From NCBI GenBank assembly GCA_029582165.1, contig CM055893.1:25395179-25459178 (forward strand): a DNA stretch of 64,000 nucleotides. Direction: 5' to 3'. The position numbers were made by a program, and so were the translations under genes. Below, piece after piece: positions 12,089 through 22,800 of the stretch. The number at the start of each line of letters is the position of its first letter. The stretch's first letter is position 1. The stretch is from Portulaca oleracea. Its lineage: Eukaryota > Streptophyta > Magnoliopsida > Caryophyllales > Portulacaceae. The notes under the pieces were generated by a model. It saw only the letters and a program-made list of their open reading frames with translations, ran no database searches and was not told the DNA's origin.

Positions 12089-12605
12089 TCATGATAGACC
12101 TCCGTTTTGGGTTGAAATCAACGTGCTTTGGGTAACTTGTTTCCTTGGTGGTAATGACTCTATATGTGTCTTGGACACATATTCTAGGGTTGCGGTAGGT
12201 GGAACTTTAGAACTATGATGGTCAAGGGTTATGGCATCACTTTCATCAACAAAGTTACGAGTAATCAAATGCAAAGCAAGGCCTTGAACTGGCTCATCTA
12301 CTGCATATATATGAACTACTCTGCATTTTTTAAGCTTAGGTGTCATATCTATAATGCATTTCGAACCAATTATCCTCCTCACTTCACTACCCTTATTGGA
12401 ACACCTCCACCAAATTTCGCTCACATTACCCTTGTAATTGCAATCTTCCTTGAAAAGAGAATTCAACTCATTCAAAGACAACTTGTCATAATCATAGTCA
12501 AGTGTTTTCGAACCTAACTCCCCCACATAATGAACTTTATTTTTTCTTTCCTCAAATTTACCCCCATAATGGAGCTGCAATGTGATGATATAATCTATAG
12601 ACATC
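12089..12605 (-). CDS. PB1-like domain ORF inside the CACTA element
   Basis: The open frame is longer upstream, but a TTGCAG acceptor directly before the ATG at 12602-12604 suggests the coding exon begins here and the upstream part is intron. The protein has LQLHYGGKF, HYVGELG, DYDYDKLSLNELNSL and CRVVHIYAVDEP, matching the plant PB1-like domain often found at the N-terminus of Mutator-like transposases and in stand-alone ORFs. No MuDR, MULE or SWIM domain follows. It lies upstream of TNP2 on the same strand. It may be a captured gene fragment or an accessory ORF of this CACTA family; I cannot tell which. Confidence 0.6.
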
Positions 12606-14558
12606 TGCAATTTCAAAAACCGGATCATTAGCTTCTTTAGGACATCATAAACAACCAAAAAGTAACAATTAACAATTAGCAATGAGCAAAAAAAATATTT
12701 ACAAACTATTACAACAATTAGAAATTCTTTAACATCATAAACAGCCAAAAAAAGAACATAAAACAGATGATTGATTTCATTAAACATTAAATTGACCATA
12801 GAGTCTAAGTTTGAGTTTTTTTTTTTTTTTATTTCCAATTCATGAATCGCAAACTATTAAAGGATAACTGGGTCTCATTTTTTTAATGAACCATTGTTGG
12901 TCCCCACTTAGGAGTATGCTAATTTTTCAAAGACTAAACATAAGTAGCCATCACGAGATTAGTACAGATGGTTTGATAGCAACATTGACAATTCCCTAAC
13001 AGAAAACAAACCCCCAAAGTGTAACTCAGAACAACGTCATTATTCTTTCACATTTAACAAGAGAACATCCCAAAATTGCACCTAAATGCACGTACCAAAA
13101 TCATCTTGTTATGAAATAGACATAGAATGAAATAACAGTGAAGTTATTGAATTGCACTTTTTTTAGGTATTACATGAGAGAGAAGCTGGAAGAATGCAGA
13201 AGCGAGCCGGATCGGATACGGACGAAGCGACAGTGAGGAACTGCAGATAAATCGCCGACGAGGAGGTTGGGACCATATTTCACTATGAAAGATTTCAACC
13301 AGAAACTGTTAGCAAATGATGAAAATATGTTGAATAATTTGAATAAATGTTGAGGTTTAAGGACCAAACCCTAAATGCAAAAGATGGAGATGAAGATGGA
13401 GGGGTGAAGGAAGGAAGGAGGACGTCAACGACGGCGGTGCCCGATGACCTCGTGAGCAGCAACGGTGGGGTAACTGGTGACGTCCTTCAGCTCACTGGTC
13501 TCCTTCAGTGAAATCAGAAGGGAGTTAACTAGGTTTAATTACTTTTGATGGGGGAGAAAAGAGTATGTAGGGTTTTGATTTTTGAAAAAAAAATCTCTTT
13601 TTTAATTAACTTTAAGCCAATAAAATATCTACTCTAGTTTTAGACGTCTGGCATTCAATTTTCAGTGAAAAAAAGCCCGCTCAATTTTGTTGGTAATTGT
13701 TTGGGTAAAAAAGTTACTAGAATTTACCCAAATTTACCGAAATTTATCAAAATTTACCAAAATTTACAAGAATTTACCAAAAAATCTATAATAAAATAAA
13801 AATTTTTATTTTTTAATATATTGCGGACCCTTGCTTTTTTGTTTCTGTTTCACATTCAAGTTCCCAGCTAACGCTGAGCCCTCTCCTCCAAATGCCCAGC
13901 AAAAGCCCAACCATCTCCGTCGTCGTCGTCGCTGAAGGACAGCCGGAGTCGCCGTCGTCGTTCGCCGTAAGTCCTCGCCAGCGGTCATCTTCATCGACAC
14001 CCAGACGTTGTTGCTCAGACAATCGACGGTGGTGGTGGACGCTGTAATATGCTCAAAACGTCTCCGGAAGATCTGCTCAAAGCTTCTGCCGTCGCTCATA
14101 AGGTCTACACGACACTGATGGTGGACGCTCGGTCGTCCGTCGCTCCGATCTCAAACCGACATTGTCGCGTTGCTAGGGTTTGTTGCTTGAAAAATTAGGG
14201 CTCACAGTCAACTACTACATGTACTACATGTATGATTTCTGAGACTTTTTAGTTGTTGAATTAGTGGGAGAATTTTTAGGGTTTGCAAAGCATGTTTATT
14301 GCCTGAAAAATTAGAGTATTTGATGAACTGATCCTAGTTTGCAAAGCATGTTGTGTTGTTGTTTTGTACAAATTTAGAACAATTCAACAATATTCTAATG
14401 TCTTTTGCTAATTTATAACAATTCAACAACAAATTTACTACTACTGTTCTACTTGTGCAGGTATTTTGTCAACTATACAAGTTTAATTGGAATTGTCATT
14501 CTGTTTAGTCTATTTTTAACATTCTATTTATTGATTATGCTATGAACTTGCAGGTGCA
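12606..14558. other. Noncoding region between divergent genes of the CACTA element
   Basis: Lies between the minus-strand PB1-like/TNP2 block and the plus-strand GRF gene, so it plausibly holds promoters for both; no element is provable. It includes GA- and CGA-rich stretches (13380-13460 and 13900-14100) and a short minisatellite. The minus-strand ORFs at 13806-14099 read through the CGTCGT-rich tract and look spurious. CTTGTGCAG and AACTTGCAG near 14460 and 14553 resemble splice acceptors of a 5' leader of the GRF gene. Confidence 0.4.
13719..13786. repeat. AT-rich minisatellite, six units of about 11 bp
   Basis: Degenerate repeats of AAATTTACC(A/G/C)A, head to tail. Confidence 0.85.
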
Positions 14559-14936
14559 ATGACTTCTAGATATTCAAATTATGGAGGGGGTGCAAAGTTA
14601 TGGTTGAGACCGCAAAATTGCACCAAATGCGGAAAGAAGGCTGAATTGAAGATATCTAAATTAGAGGCAAAGCCGAACGGAGTATATTTTCTATGTCGAG
14701 ATTGTTACTGCTTCAAATGTGCTGGTGAGGAACACATAATTTATAATGGAAAAGACAATGGGATATGTGAATGGTATGGTGAGGCTTCATGTGTTCAAGG
14801 CCCCATTGATGGGGACATTGGCATCTTGAAGAAGATGGTTGCAAGATAGACCAAGTATGTGAAGTCAGTAGTGAAAGTGGTAGCTGTGATGTATCTTGTG
14901 TTGGTCCTTGTCATTGTAGGCATGAAGAACTACTAA
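14559..14936 (+). pseudogene. GRF-type zinc-finger protein with C-terminal membrane segment, one in-frame stop
   Basis: ATG follows a good acceptor (AACTTGCAG) two codons upstream. Residues 20-70 show the GRF layout CTKCGKKAEL...NGVYFLCRDC...C..W. GRF fingers bind nucleic acid and often occur in small plant proteins of this size. The frame meets TAG at 14847-14849 but stays open for 28 more codons to TAA at 14934-14936. That extension begins TKYVKSVVKVVAV and is a clear hydrophobic helix, the membrane tail that small plant GRF proteins commonly carry. I therefore read the TAG as a nonsense mutation in a longer gene. It may have been captured by the CACTA element, or be part of the Harbinger next door. 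Confidence 0.7.
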
Positions 14937-15924
14937 GATGATGTACTTTGTGTTGCTATTGTTTCCAGTAGATTAACTCTAGTTTCCTTAGTAATTTCAC
15001 TTTCTCTACCTTGTCAAAACCAGTGACATAGTTACAAAGGAATCAGTTATGTGTTCATATGCCTTAGCAACAATACAGTTGAAATGATGGGTGTTAATTA
15101 TATAGTACATTTGGAACCTCAAATGAGGCACTGATGGGATGTGACTATGTTAGTGAAAGGGGAATCTTTACCTTTAATGAACGCCTAAATGGATTCTATA
15201 TAAACAAAAGCATACTTTAGCTTGAGGATACAATAGTTCAGAACATTGGTAGATCCACCAAACATGCAGGGAGTTACAAGGATGCCATTGTTTGTCGCGT
15301 ATTTTGTCCCAATCCTTTCTCTAACATTTTCGATGACTCCTTTCATTTTTGCTGGCTAATTAAGTAGCTAATAAATTTGAGTTTTTGACCCAATCCTTCT
15401 CTAGCATAATAACATTAGTTTCTTGAAATTATAACGAAATTTGAGCTCCTGTTGCTGGGAAATTTGATGCCTATCATATGAATACTTGCAAAAATTTGGC
15501 ATCATATTTCTTGGTATGTAGCATCCCTGTATTAATTCAACTGAAATTTGAGCTCCTGTTGGTGGGAAATTCTCTACCATAGTAAAAACCATATGAAGCC
15601 TTACCCAAACTGCACACAAGAAATGTACTAATCAAATGGTTGTATAAATTTATAACAGGCATCACTTGCAACCCCTGCATTCATATAACATCCCTTCATC
15701 ATTTGGAATCATATTAGCATCCATGTATTAATTCTCCTGGACAACCATCATATAAATACTTGCAACAGAAATAAATTTACATTGCTTCTTCAAATTGCAA
15801 CCAACATAAATTGCAATGGACAGTACATTACATTGATTCATCACATTACCTACAAGTGAAAACCATGTCCTACAACGAAAAGCGACATACTAGCGTAAAA
15901 TTGAGAAACAAGTCAAACAAGCCA
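14937..15924. other. Noncoding stretch between the GRF gene and the Harbinger transposase
   Basis: AT-rich. The phrase TTTGAGCTCCTGTTG(C/G)TGGGAAATT occurs at about 15438 and again at about 15545. No gene or Harbinger terminal repeat was recognised. Confidence 0.45.
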
Positions 15925-17979
15925 TCAGTATGGATTTTCCCCGTGTCGTTGAGTTGGTGTTGTAGCAACCCTCGTAACTATCCTATTACAGAATAAGTCC
16001 ATTTGTTGTTCGACATTATCATCGAGTAATCGTGGTGGAGCCATAGCCGGAAGTTGAGGGGCAGGGGTTATAAGTGTACCTTTTCTATGTAAAATTCGGA
16101 AATTGTGGAGTGTACAACAAGCGATGATTATCCTCATCTGAAATTTCTTGTCACGGGATGAAATTCGGTTAAGTACTTTCCACATTCCTTTCATAACTCC
16201 AAAGGCACGCTCAACATGACTCTGAATCACCGAGTGACGGTAAATGAACTCCTGGCATATCCTCATCCTCTTCGCCCCCGCTCTTCGGAGGGACTTGAAA
16301 TTAGGGAGGTGGTACATCTCCCCATCCCCCTACGGGGCTAAGTACCCAGCGGTATTCAGGTACGCTGAGTCTACCAAATAAAACTTACCTGCAACAAAAC
16401 ATGTCTCAACTTTGACTTCCAATGTACAAACAACATATTAGCGCCAACTAGCATAGTACAACCATTTCCATAGCTTCATCTAGGTAACACAAACATATTT
16501 GCTCACCAACACAACCATCATTTTCCAATACTATAGGAACATAGGATAACACAAGCTCATTTGCTCACCAACACAACCATCACTTTCCAATAGTATAGAA
16601 ACATAGGACAACACAAACTCATTACAAAAATAGTGATGAATATCTGGAGGAGGGTGAGGGTATTTGAATTTCGGTCGTTGCACGCAAACACTAAACACAT
16701 TATAGTCGTGGGCACTGCCTTCCCACCCACAACATATGAAAGTGAAGAGCAAGTCCAACGAAACAATTGCCATCACATTCCATGTCTTGTTCCCCTTTCT
16801 GTTTCGATATGATTTTCCTTCTTCGTCATTGAAAATACATTGGACGTGGGTCCCATCCAAGGCGCCAACCGCGTCCTGCAAAATTTGACAACACATTTAA
16901 TTGTATAGAAATAAGATGCATACAAATAACCTGAAGAAAAAATCACATTGGAACTCAGTATTAGGTAATCATTTGCCTAAATTTTTTTTAAAAAAAAAAC
17001 AGATGACAAAACCTGTATTAAAAAGTAGATTACAAATAACCTACAAAATTTGTCAATCAAGTTCTGCAACCAGAGAACGTTAATAGTGAAACCAGAGATC
17101 ATTAATAATGAACAACAACTTCATACAAACAACACTTTTATCAAACAGTTGGGTAACCAGAGAACATTAATAGGCAGCTCTGTGTATGGGCAACCGAAAA
17201 CCATCCACACCTGTATAGACCAACCACCAAACTGTTTAATTGTATGAAACATGAAAGACAACTATGTTTTGGAAAACAGATGGGAAACCTTCAACCAAAA
17301 GGCAAACAAACTTGACAACAAAACTATTATATCACAATTAAACACTAGCACACAATGTGAAAATAGTAGCGCACAATGTATCTCAACAAATCTATCAACA
17401 AAACTATTAAACTTGCAACTTCATATCAGTTAAACAGTAGCACACAATATCAAACTCAGAGATTTTGTGATTAGAGATTACCTTATAGTTGACAAGGTAG
17501 TAGTTGTCAGGATCGTAGAAAAAATCTTGAACGTCTTCCAAGGAATTATGATAGGGTCGTATTGCATCACATGACAAAACACTGAGGGCGTTAATTACCA
17601 TGATATGGTACGCTGCCACAGTTTGGTGAGACCTGTTTGAAATACATGAAACATCCCTGCAACTTGAACCAATTGCCAACATATGGAATGAAAACATAAC
17701 AATCTCCATGCATTTGACATTTCTACCTTCCTTAATTAGGTTTCTCTCGTTAAGCAAAGTGACGAGAGATAAGAATGCATCCAGAGTCAATCTACAGAAC
17801 CACCGACATTTCACAACGTCAACATACACAAGGTGATGAACGAAGACATCCCCTTTTGGCACCCACCACGGAGTGCATCTGGGGGCGTACTGCCTTCGAT
17901 CCCGGTGTATATATGCCCAGATGTCGTCCGCAATCTTGTCTATCATTACGTCGTACATCTGTTCATCAATTTCACTCAT
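15925..17979 (-). pseudogene. PIF/Harbinger DDE transposase (ALP1-like), one stop
   Basis: Three exons. Exon 1 (17979 to about 17492) starts MSEIDEQMYD and holds the N-terminal helical region, with SNRSHQTVAAYH resembling the HTH seen in this family. Exon 2 starts at an acceptor near 16875 with DAVGALDGTHVQ (first catalytic Asp) and includes CGWEGSAHDYNVF (second Asp). Exon 3 starts at TTGCAG near 16393 with GKFYLVDSAYLNTAGYLAP and holds SHVERAFGVMKG (catalytic Glu). All three DDE residues are present. An in-frame TAG at 16330-16332 replaces a residue in GYLAP-x-GDGEMYHLP, usually Tyr. The enzyme would excise and insert the element at TWA sites together with its Myb-like partner, encoded next door. 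Confidence 0.88.
16497..16620. repeat. Tandem duplication, two copies of about 62 bp
   Basis: TTTGCTCACCAACACAACCA begins both copies (16497 and 16559) and each continues through ATAGGA/ATAGAAACATAGGA to AAGCTCATT/AAACTCATT. It lies in or next to the second intron of the Harbinger transposase gene. Confidence 0.92.
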
Positions 17980-18248
17980 GCTACAACACATATAATCAAA
18001 GAACAACAAACGATAAAGACAATAGCAAACACGAATATAATGCAACACATCATAACACATTAAAAATTATTGCAAATTAAAGGATGTCCCACGCACACAC
18101 AACATAACAAATAACATCAAGTCAAAGCAAGTCCTTAAAAGTTGTCCATCAAACCAACCAGAGACACACATAACAAAATAAGAAATGTTCACTACATAAA
18201 GAAAATTTAACAGAAAATAGCCTGAAACAAATCACCGTCCAACAGATC

Positions 18249-19245
18249 TCAACCGTTGCTCAATTCGTCAATAAGCTTCTTAAAATAACCAATACGGTGA
18301 TTTGCAGGGATGCTCAAGAAATAACCCAACAAGTTCTCCTGAATGTGGTCCATGATCCTATACACGTATGAGTCACCAACACTCAGTACGCACGGGTCAT
18401 TGGACACAATGTCCCACATTTGCGACCACTGCTCCTGTTGGTGTCTAAGGGACCTTCCTTGGAGAGTAGTACAGAATGATGAAAACTGCTTCTGGGAGTA
18501 CTTCCCCTTAACCCTTCTTGAACTAGCCCCCCCATCGTTCGCTTGTTGCCGTTTTTCAGCCGATGCAGGGGTCATTCTTATAGGGGACCTACTCAAACTT
18601 GGTGCACTACAAGACATTGGGTTATACTCAAAGTATGAGTCTTGGCTATCACCTGAGCCTTCATTATCATTGGGAGTGATGTCATCATCTTCCTCATCTT
18701 TGTCCATGATGCTAGCAGATGAACAAGCATTCCGACCCGTGGCGAATGTCCCCCGATAGGCAACCTCAAGCAGTTCCAAGTTAGATGGTGGGCCGTTGAG
18801 GAACTTCAAGTAGTTGCGTTTGCATTTTTGTAATTTAAACAATATGTATTCAATGATCAATATATTTCAATTGAAATTAATAAATCAAAGTAAAAAAAAT
18901 GTTAAACATTGAACATACCACTATGAATTCCTGCCAGCAAAATGGTGCTGGGTCCACTGTCTGTTCTTTTGCATTCCATCCTCCACCTGTATGGTGTTTT
19001 AGCCAATCCCAAGCCATGTATTTTTTCTTAAGATCAATATACTTATTGATGATTGAGTCCTCATCCTTGTAAACATTGGCCATGCTCAAAACCTGTTGAA
19101 TCTTACCCCAACAAGGGTGACTACTCCCCTTCATTTTGTCATCTTTTATAGTCTCCAACATAATTCGGTCCTCATTATCTGACCAATTTTTCCCCTCCTT
19201 CCTGATTTCTTCTTCCCCTTTCCGCTTGGTGATGGGGCCATATCT
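18249..19245 (-). CDS. PIF/Harbinger ORF1, Myb/SANT-like DNA-binding protein
   Basis: The exon starting near 19245 (after an acceptor ATTTGGTAG) encodes a basic lead-in then NWSDNEDRIMLETIKDD, HPCWGKIQQVL, INKYIDLKKKYMAW and GGGWNAKEQTVD. This is the trihelix-like Myb/SANT domain (Myb_DNA-bind_3) of Harbinger ORF1 proteins. It ends at GTATGT near 18922. The second exon (about 18825-18249) begins near KFLNGPPSNLELLEVAYRGT, passes through a serine/acidic linker and ends ANHRIGYFKKLIDELSNG. In this superfamily ORF1 brings the transposase to DNA and to the nucleus. Same strand as the transposase, 270 bp upstream, as expected for a two-gene Harbinger. A short 5' exon may exist but is not identified. 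I see no lesion in these two exons. Confidence 0.75.
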
Positions 19246-20694
19246 CTACCAAATACAAGGTTTTCGAATGTTGCAACCACTCACATAAACTGGACTTTGA
19301 ACGCTCAACAACAATCCACAAAATACAATAAATTAACATAATAGGGTGGTCATCACATTAAAGATCAAGGGAGCAACATGTCGACGAAATAACCCATATT
19401 TTGTCACCTACTGACCATGTATACACATACATAAAATGAATATCAAGAGCTGCGACCGATCGGATAGTATATCAAGAGCTAAGTAAAATTATTTGACATT
19501 ATGATTTGTCACTCGGTATGAATTTTAACACAAACACTCACGAACCCATACATAAATTCGTTAGAGAAAAAATAAAGAATAACAGTATGCACTAGTTCAT
19601 GAGAAGAAGTTCACAACAGCTTATGACAATAGGTACGAGCATTCAAAGCAACAACCAGCACAACCTGTAGGATTATCACCAGAACAAACATTCACGAACC
19701 CAAACACAATACTTACACCCATCTCCAAATACTTTCACCAATACAATGCCAAATACTATCATAAAGAAGCATGTAAAAAATATTGTTGAAAGCTTCAAAA
19801 TCAGTGCACATTATAGATAACATGTCAAACATTTCATATCCTCACTCTTTCAAAGTCGCCCGAAAATCATCAACATGAAAGACATATGAATAAATTTTTT
19901 TTTATATATATATAATACATCTAATCTTCGACCATTGCACATCGACTTCAGATCAAAAACTGCCGGACATTGTAAAAAAAAGTTAATCAAAATACCAGAC
20001 AAATGCTTCGAAATCGGCCAACAAATCAACAAGATTCAATTTATTTTTTTAAGAAAAACAAATAACTTTCAATTCATCATACTACTTCTGGTCAAATCAA
20101 ACAACATCCAATTTTAACAAATATGGCAATTATACGCATCGGAAAAAAAACAAGAGGCCGGAGACAAACCTTAGTGCACTGTAATGAAGCTTCGATTTGG
20201 ATCTGCACATGCAAACGATTGCACAAACCTTAATTTTTTCACTTCAAAAACGATGGAAGAGGTGAATCTGTATCATAAAACATGATTGAAGATCGGTACA
20301 TGCATTACCTGGTTAAGATGATTCTGCAGCTCGCGATTTTCACCTTCGTCGTCTCTAATTTTCGCCTTTCAGATCTACTTCGAGCAAGAGCAGATGGGGA
20401 TTTAAGAGAAGTTATGGTGGTGAATCCACCTTCCCAACCTCTGCTTTTATCATCTTCATCACCAGCTAGCTATAGCAGCTCTACTCTACTGTGCGTGGAT
20501 GAGATGGGATGAACAGGCCCGGGATTCATCAGTAACAGCTTTTTTTTTTCAATGGTCTCTGACAACAACTATAGAAGAAGATAAAATTTGGGGCAAAGAT
20601 TTCATCTCAACCGCACATCAAATATAATAACACTTACCTTTTTACCAATTTACATTTTTAGCTTTTACCAAGAAGAGAGTGTGCCAATTTGTGT
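19246..20694. other. Noncoding, presumed 5' region of Harbinger ORF1
   Basis: AT-rich and gene-free. A small plus-strand ORF at 20282-20512 has no family resemblance. I searched by eye for a Harbinger terminal inverted repeat with TTA/TAA flanks here and at 13600-15900 and did not find a convincing pair. Confidence 0.45.
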
Positions 20695-20862
20695 TAACAG
20701 TGACGGGCCATAAATGCATTTTATGACGGGTTTTCTCCCCTGTTCTTAATATTTTTCATTAACAACGGATAGAAAAAACCATTGTAAATAACCTACTACT
20801 TACGACGAAAAATTCACACCCGTCGGATACAGTGGTCGTAAATAAACGAATTTTTAGTAGTG
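20695..20862. repeat. Right subterminal repeat region of the CACTA element
   Basis: Contains GTGACGGG, ATGACGGG, TTACGACG, CCCGTCGG and GTCGTAAA motifs matching those at the left end, then the terminal inverted repeat ending TTTTTAGTAGTG. Confidence 0.85.
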
Positions 20863-21059
20863 ATGAAAGTAGATTATAAATTATCTCACTATGTTGTCAA
20901 AGTGAATTATCAATTTGAAGGGAAAAAAAATGAGATTTGTAGGAACTCGTTTAAGCCAATAAGGTCATCAGTGAGTCTTATAGCCAATAAAGCGATTCTG
21001 GTGAGTGAGTAGCCAACGGGTCGGGGTTGGTGAGTGAAACCTTGTAATAGAGACAGTGT

Positions 21060-21184
21060 GTCAAGTCTCTATAAGTGAGACAACGCCAACGTGGTTGGTA
21101 GAAACCTTTTATTGTAATCGTTCAAGTCTCTATGAGTGAGATAGCACCAACGTGGTTGGTAAAAACCTTTTGTTGTAATTGTTC
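21060..21184. repeat. Tandem duplication of about 62 bp in the Copia LTR
   Basis: TCAAGTCTCTATAAGTGAGA and TCAAGTCTCTATGAGTGAGA each begin a unit continuing through CCAACGTGGTTGGTA and AACCTTTT(A/G)TTGTAAT. Confidence 0.92.
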
Positions 21185-21556
21185 CTAATCACTACAATTG
21201 GCAAAACTATTCCTCTATGACTGCTCTGAGGACACCAGCCCTGGGCAGTGAGACCATTTGTAATTTTTCTTCTAGTAACATTTTGAGCTTAATTCAATAA
21301 CATCAATTACCTTTTCATTACATTGTGTGTAAAATCTTGACCAATATCAAGATTAGTCATTAACGTCCTAGTGAAGTGTGCAGAAATTTCTATCAACTCT
21401 ATTCAAACCCTCCCCCCCCCCCTCCCCAACCCACCTCTAGGGTTCTTTCAAGTGATACCAAAGCAGGTCCATGGTTGAAGGCTTAATTGACTTGTGGGAA
21501 AGATCAACGGAAGAATAGACAAGCAACAAGATAATATATAATAACGATCCTTGAGC

Positions 21557-21870
21557 ATACCCCCATTATTCGAAGAATCAAATTTTTCCCATTGGAAGAA
21601 GCTCATGCAAATGTTCACCATGGAGAAATACGATGATATATAGGACAAAATTGAGAATGGAGACTTTGTCCCTATGATCACCAAGGGAGGAATTCGATCC
21701 TAAGCCTAAAAATAAATCAAAACATACGACCAAAGAAGATGAAAGGGTAAAGAAAAATGTTAAATCCTTACACCTTCTCTATATATAGTGGACTTGATTA
21801 TAATGAGTTTTAATATGTTTCTGCCAGTGATTTATCCAATAAGGTGTGGGATGCCTTTGTGACCACATTG
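21557..21870 (+). pseudogene. Copia gag N-terminal fragment (UBN2-like)
   Basis: Frame reads IPPLFEESNFSHWKKLMQMF, then MEKYDDI-stop-DKIENGDFVP, where the stop (TAG) replaces the conserved Trp of the D(L/I)W motif. A second block (LHLLYIYSGLDYNEF, then DLSNKVWDAFVTT) matches the NALLCALD.NEF...AKEIWDTL segment of Copia gag after a frame break. The rest of gag and all of pol are absent. Confidence 0.75.
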
Positions 21871-22800
21871 TCGGGGCATTCCCAACATGTAGAGCCTTGG
21901 TTTAGGATACCGTTCATGTTGAATGCTATGTGAATATATATGTTCCCTCTCCCCTTTCTTTTTGTAAAGAGTCGACCCTAGTTTAGAGGCTTCGGTCTAG
22001 TCTATATAAAATTAATTGGGTTGAGAAGATGATTATTTATTAATTGGGGAATCAACCTCAAAACATTATGGTTAACCCAATGGTCGGGCCCATTTTTGTA
22101 CAAGGGTTGATTATTCTAATTAACAAAGCAAAACTTATCTCGCCTTTGATGATATTATGTGACCCTTTACGATGCTCTCTTGATAAAGGTCCAAAGTCTG
22201 ATTAAAGTCCAACAAAGTTAATGGATAACGTCTTAGACTGCATAATAGTCACTAAGCTTGAGTAAATTGATTTATTGAATTAATTATTGAATCCATCACA
22301 TTTATGGGCGGCTCATTGTTAGGCCCAACCATATTGGATTTACCAATTAAGTCTATAAACTAATTATAACCCGCTTATTGTTGGCTTTATTTAGTCCTTT
22401 ACAATCTCTATTTTCCTTGAAAAAAAGAGAATAATAAACAAAAAGAAAAAAAATATAGGATGTCAGTCTTGTAGAGCATTATTCTAGTCCGTATAATAGC
22501 CAATATACCTAGAGTGGTCTGAGTTGGCTAGGCCAAGTTACAGATTCTCTTTAAAATGGTCGACCTGTGGATTGGGCCCATCCGAATTGAGAAACACTGA
22601 TTTGTGCTTTCTGACCTATGATCAACTTGCTATATTTGACTTTATTCAGCCCTTTATAATGTTCCGTTGTTAGGTCCATATAGAGTTAGGTCATGCATTC
22701 CCAAAAAGTGGGTGAGTCATCTTGTGAGTTTCAGCATATAGGCGTTGAGTCAATAGGGTCTCATACAGGTCTTTTACGTCATGCATGCATCGGGTGGTAA

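Larger units (their letters stand above)
1984..20862. mobile_element. CACTA (En/Spm-type) transposon, 18.9 kb, with exact TSD
   Basis: The left end begins CACTACTAGATTTTTTATC and the right end, reverse-complemented, begins CACTACTAAAAATTCG. The trinucleotide ATG lies immediately outside each end (1981-1983 and 20863-20865), an exact 3-bp target duplication as expected for CACTA elements. Both ends carry subterminal TTTACGACGGG-type repeats. Inside are a TNP2-type transposase gene and a Transposase_24-type gene (the usual two-gene CACTA complement), a PB1-like ORF, a GRF-zinc-finger gene and the two genes of a PIF/Harbinger element. A Tourist-like MITE and a Cassandra TRIM inserted later. The transposase genes carry several lesions, so the element is not autonomous now, although its ends look usable. 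Confidence 0.93.
20863..21887 (+). mobile_element. Copia-type retrotransposon remnant (LTR part, primer site, gag start)
   Basis: Continues the sequence interrupted at 1983. LTR-like DNA is followed by TGATACCAAAGC at 21453-21464, a degraded form of the Met-tRNA primer site TGGTATCAGAGC, then a Copia gag fragment. It is cut off at about 21887, where Tat-type sequence begins abruptly. Exact LTR borders were not found. Confidence 0.6.

Noticed and set aside
12606..12838. N-terminal hydrophobic extension of the PB1-like ORF
   Set aside because: Preceded by a TTGCAG acceptor at the internal ATG and AT-rich; more likely intron read-through than protein.
13806..14099. Minus-strand ORFs near a CGTCGT-rich tract
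   Set aside because: Low-complexity trinucleotide tract opens several frames at once; no domain seen.
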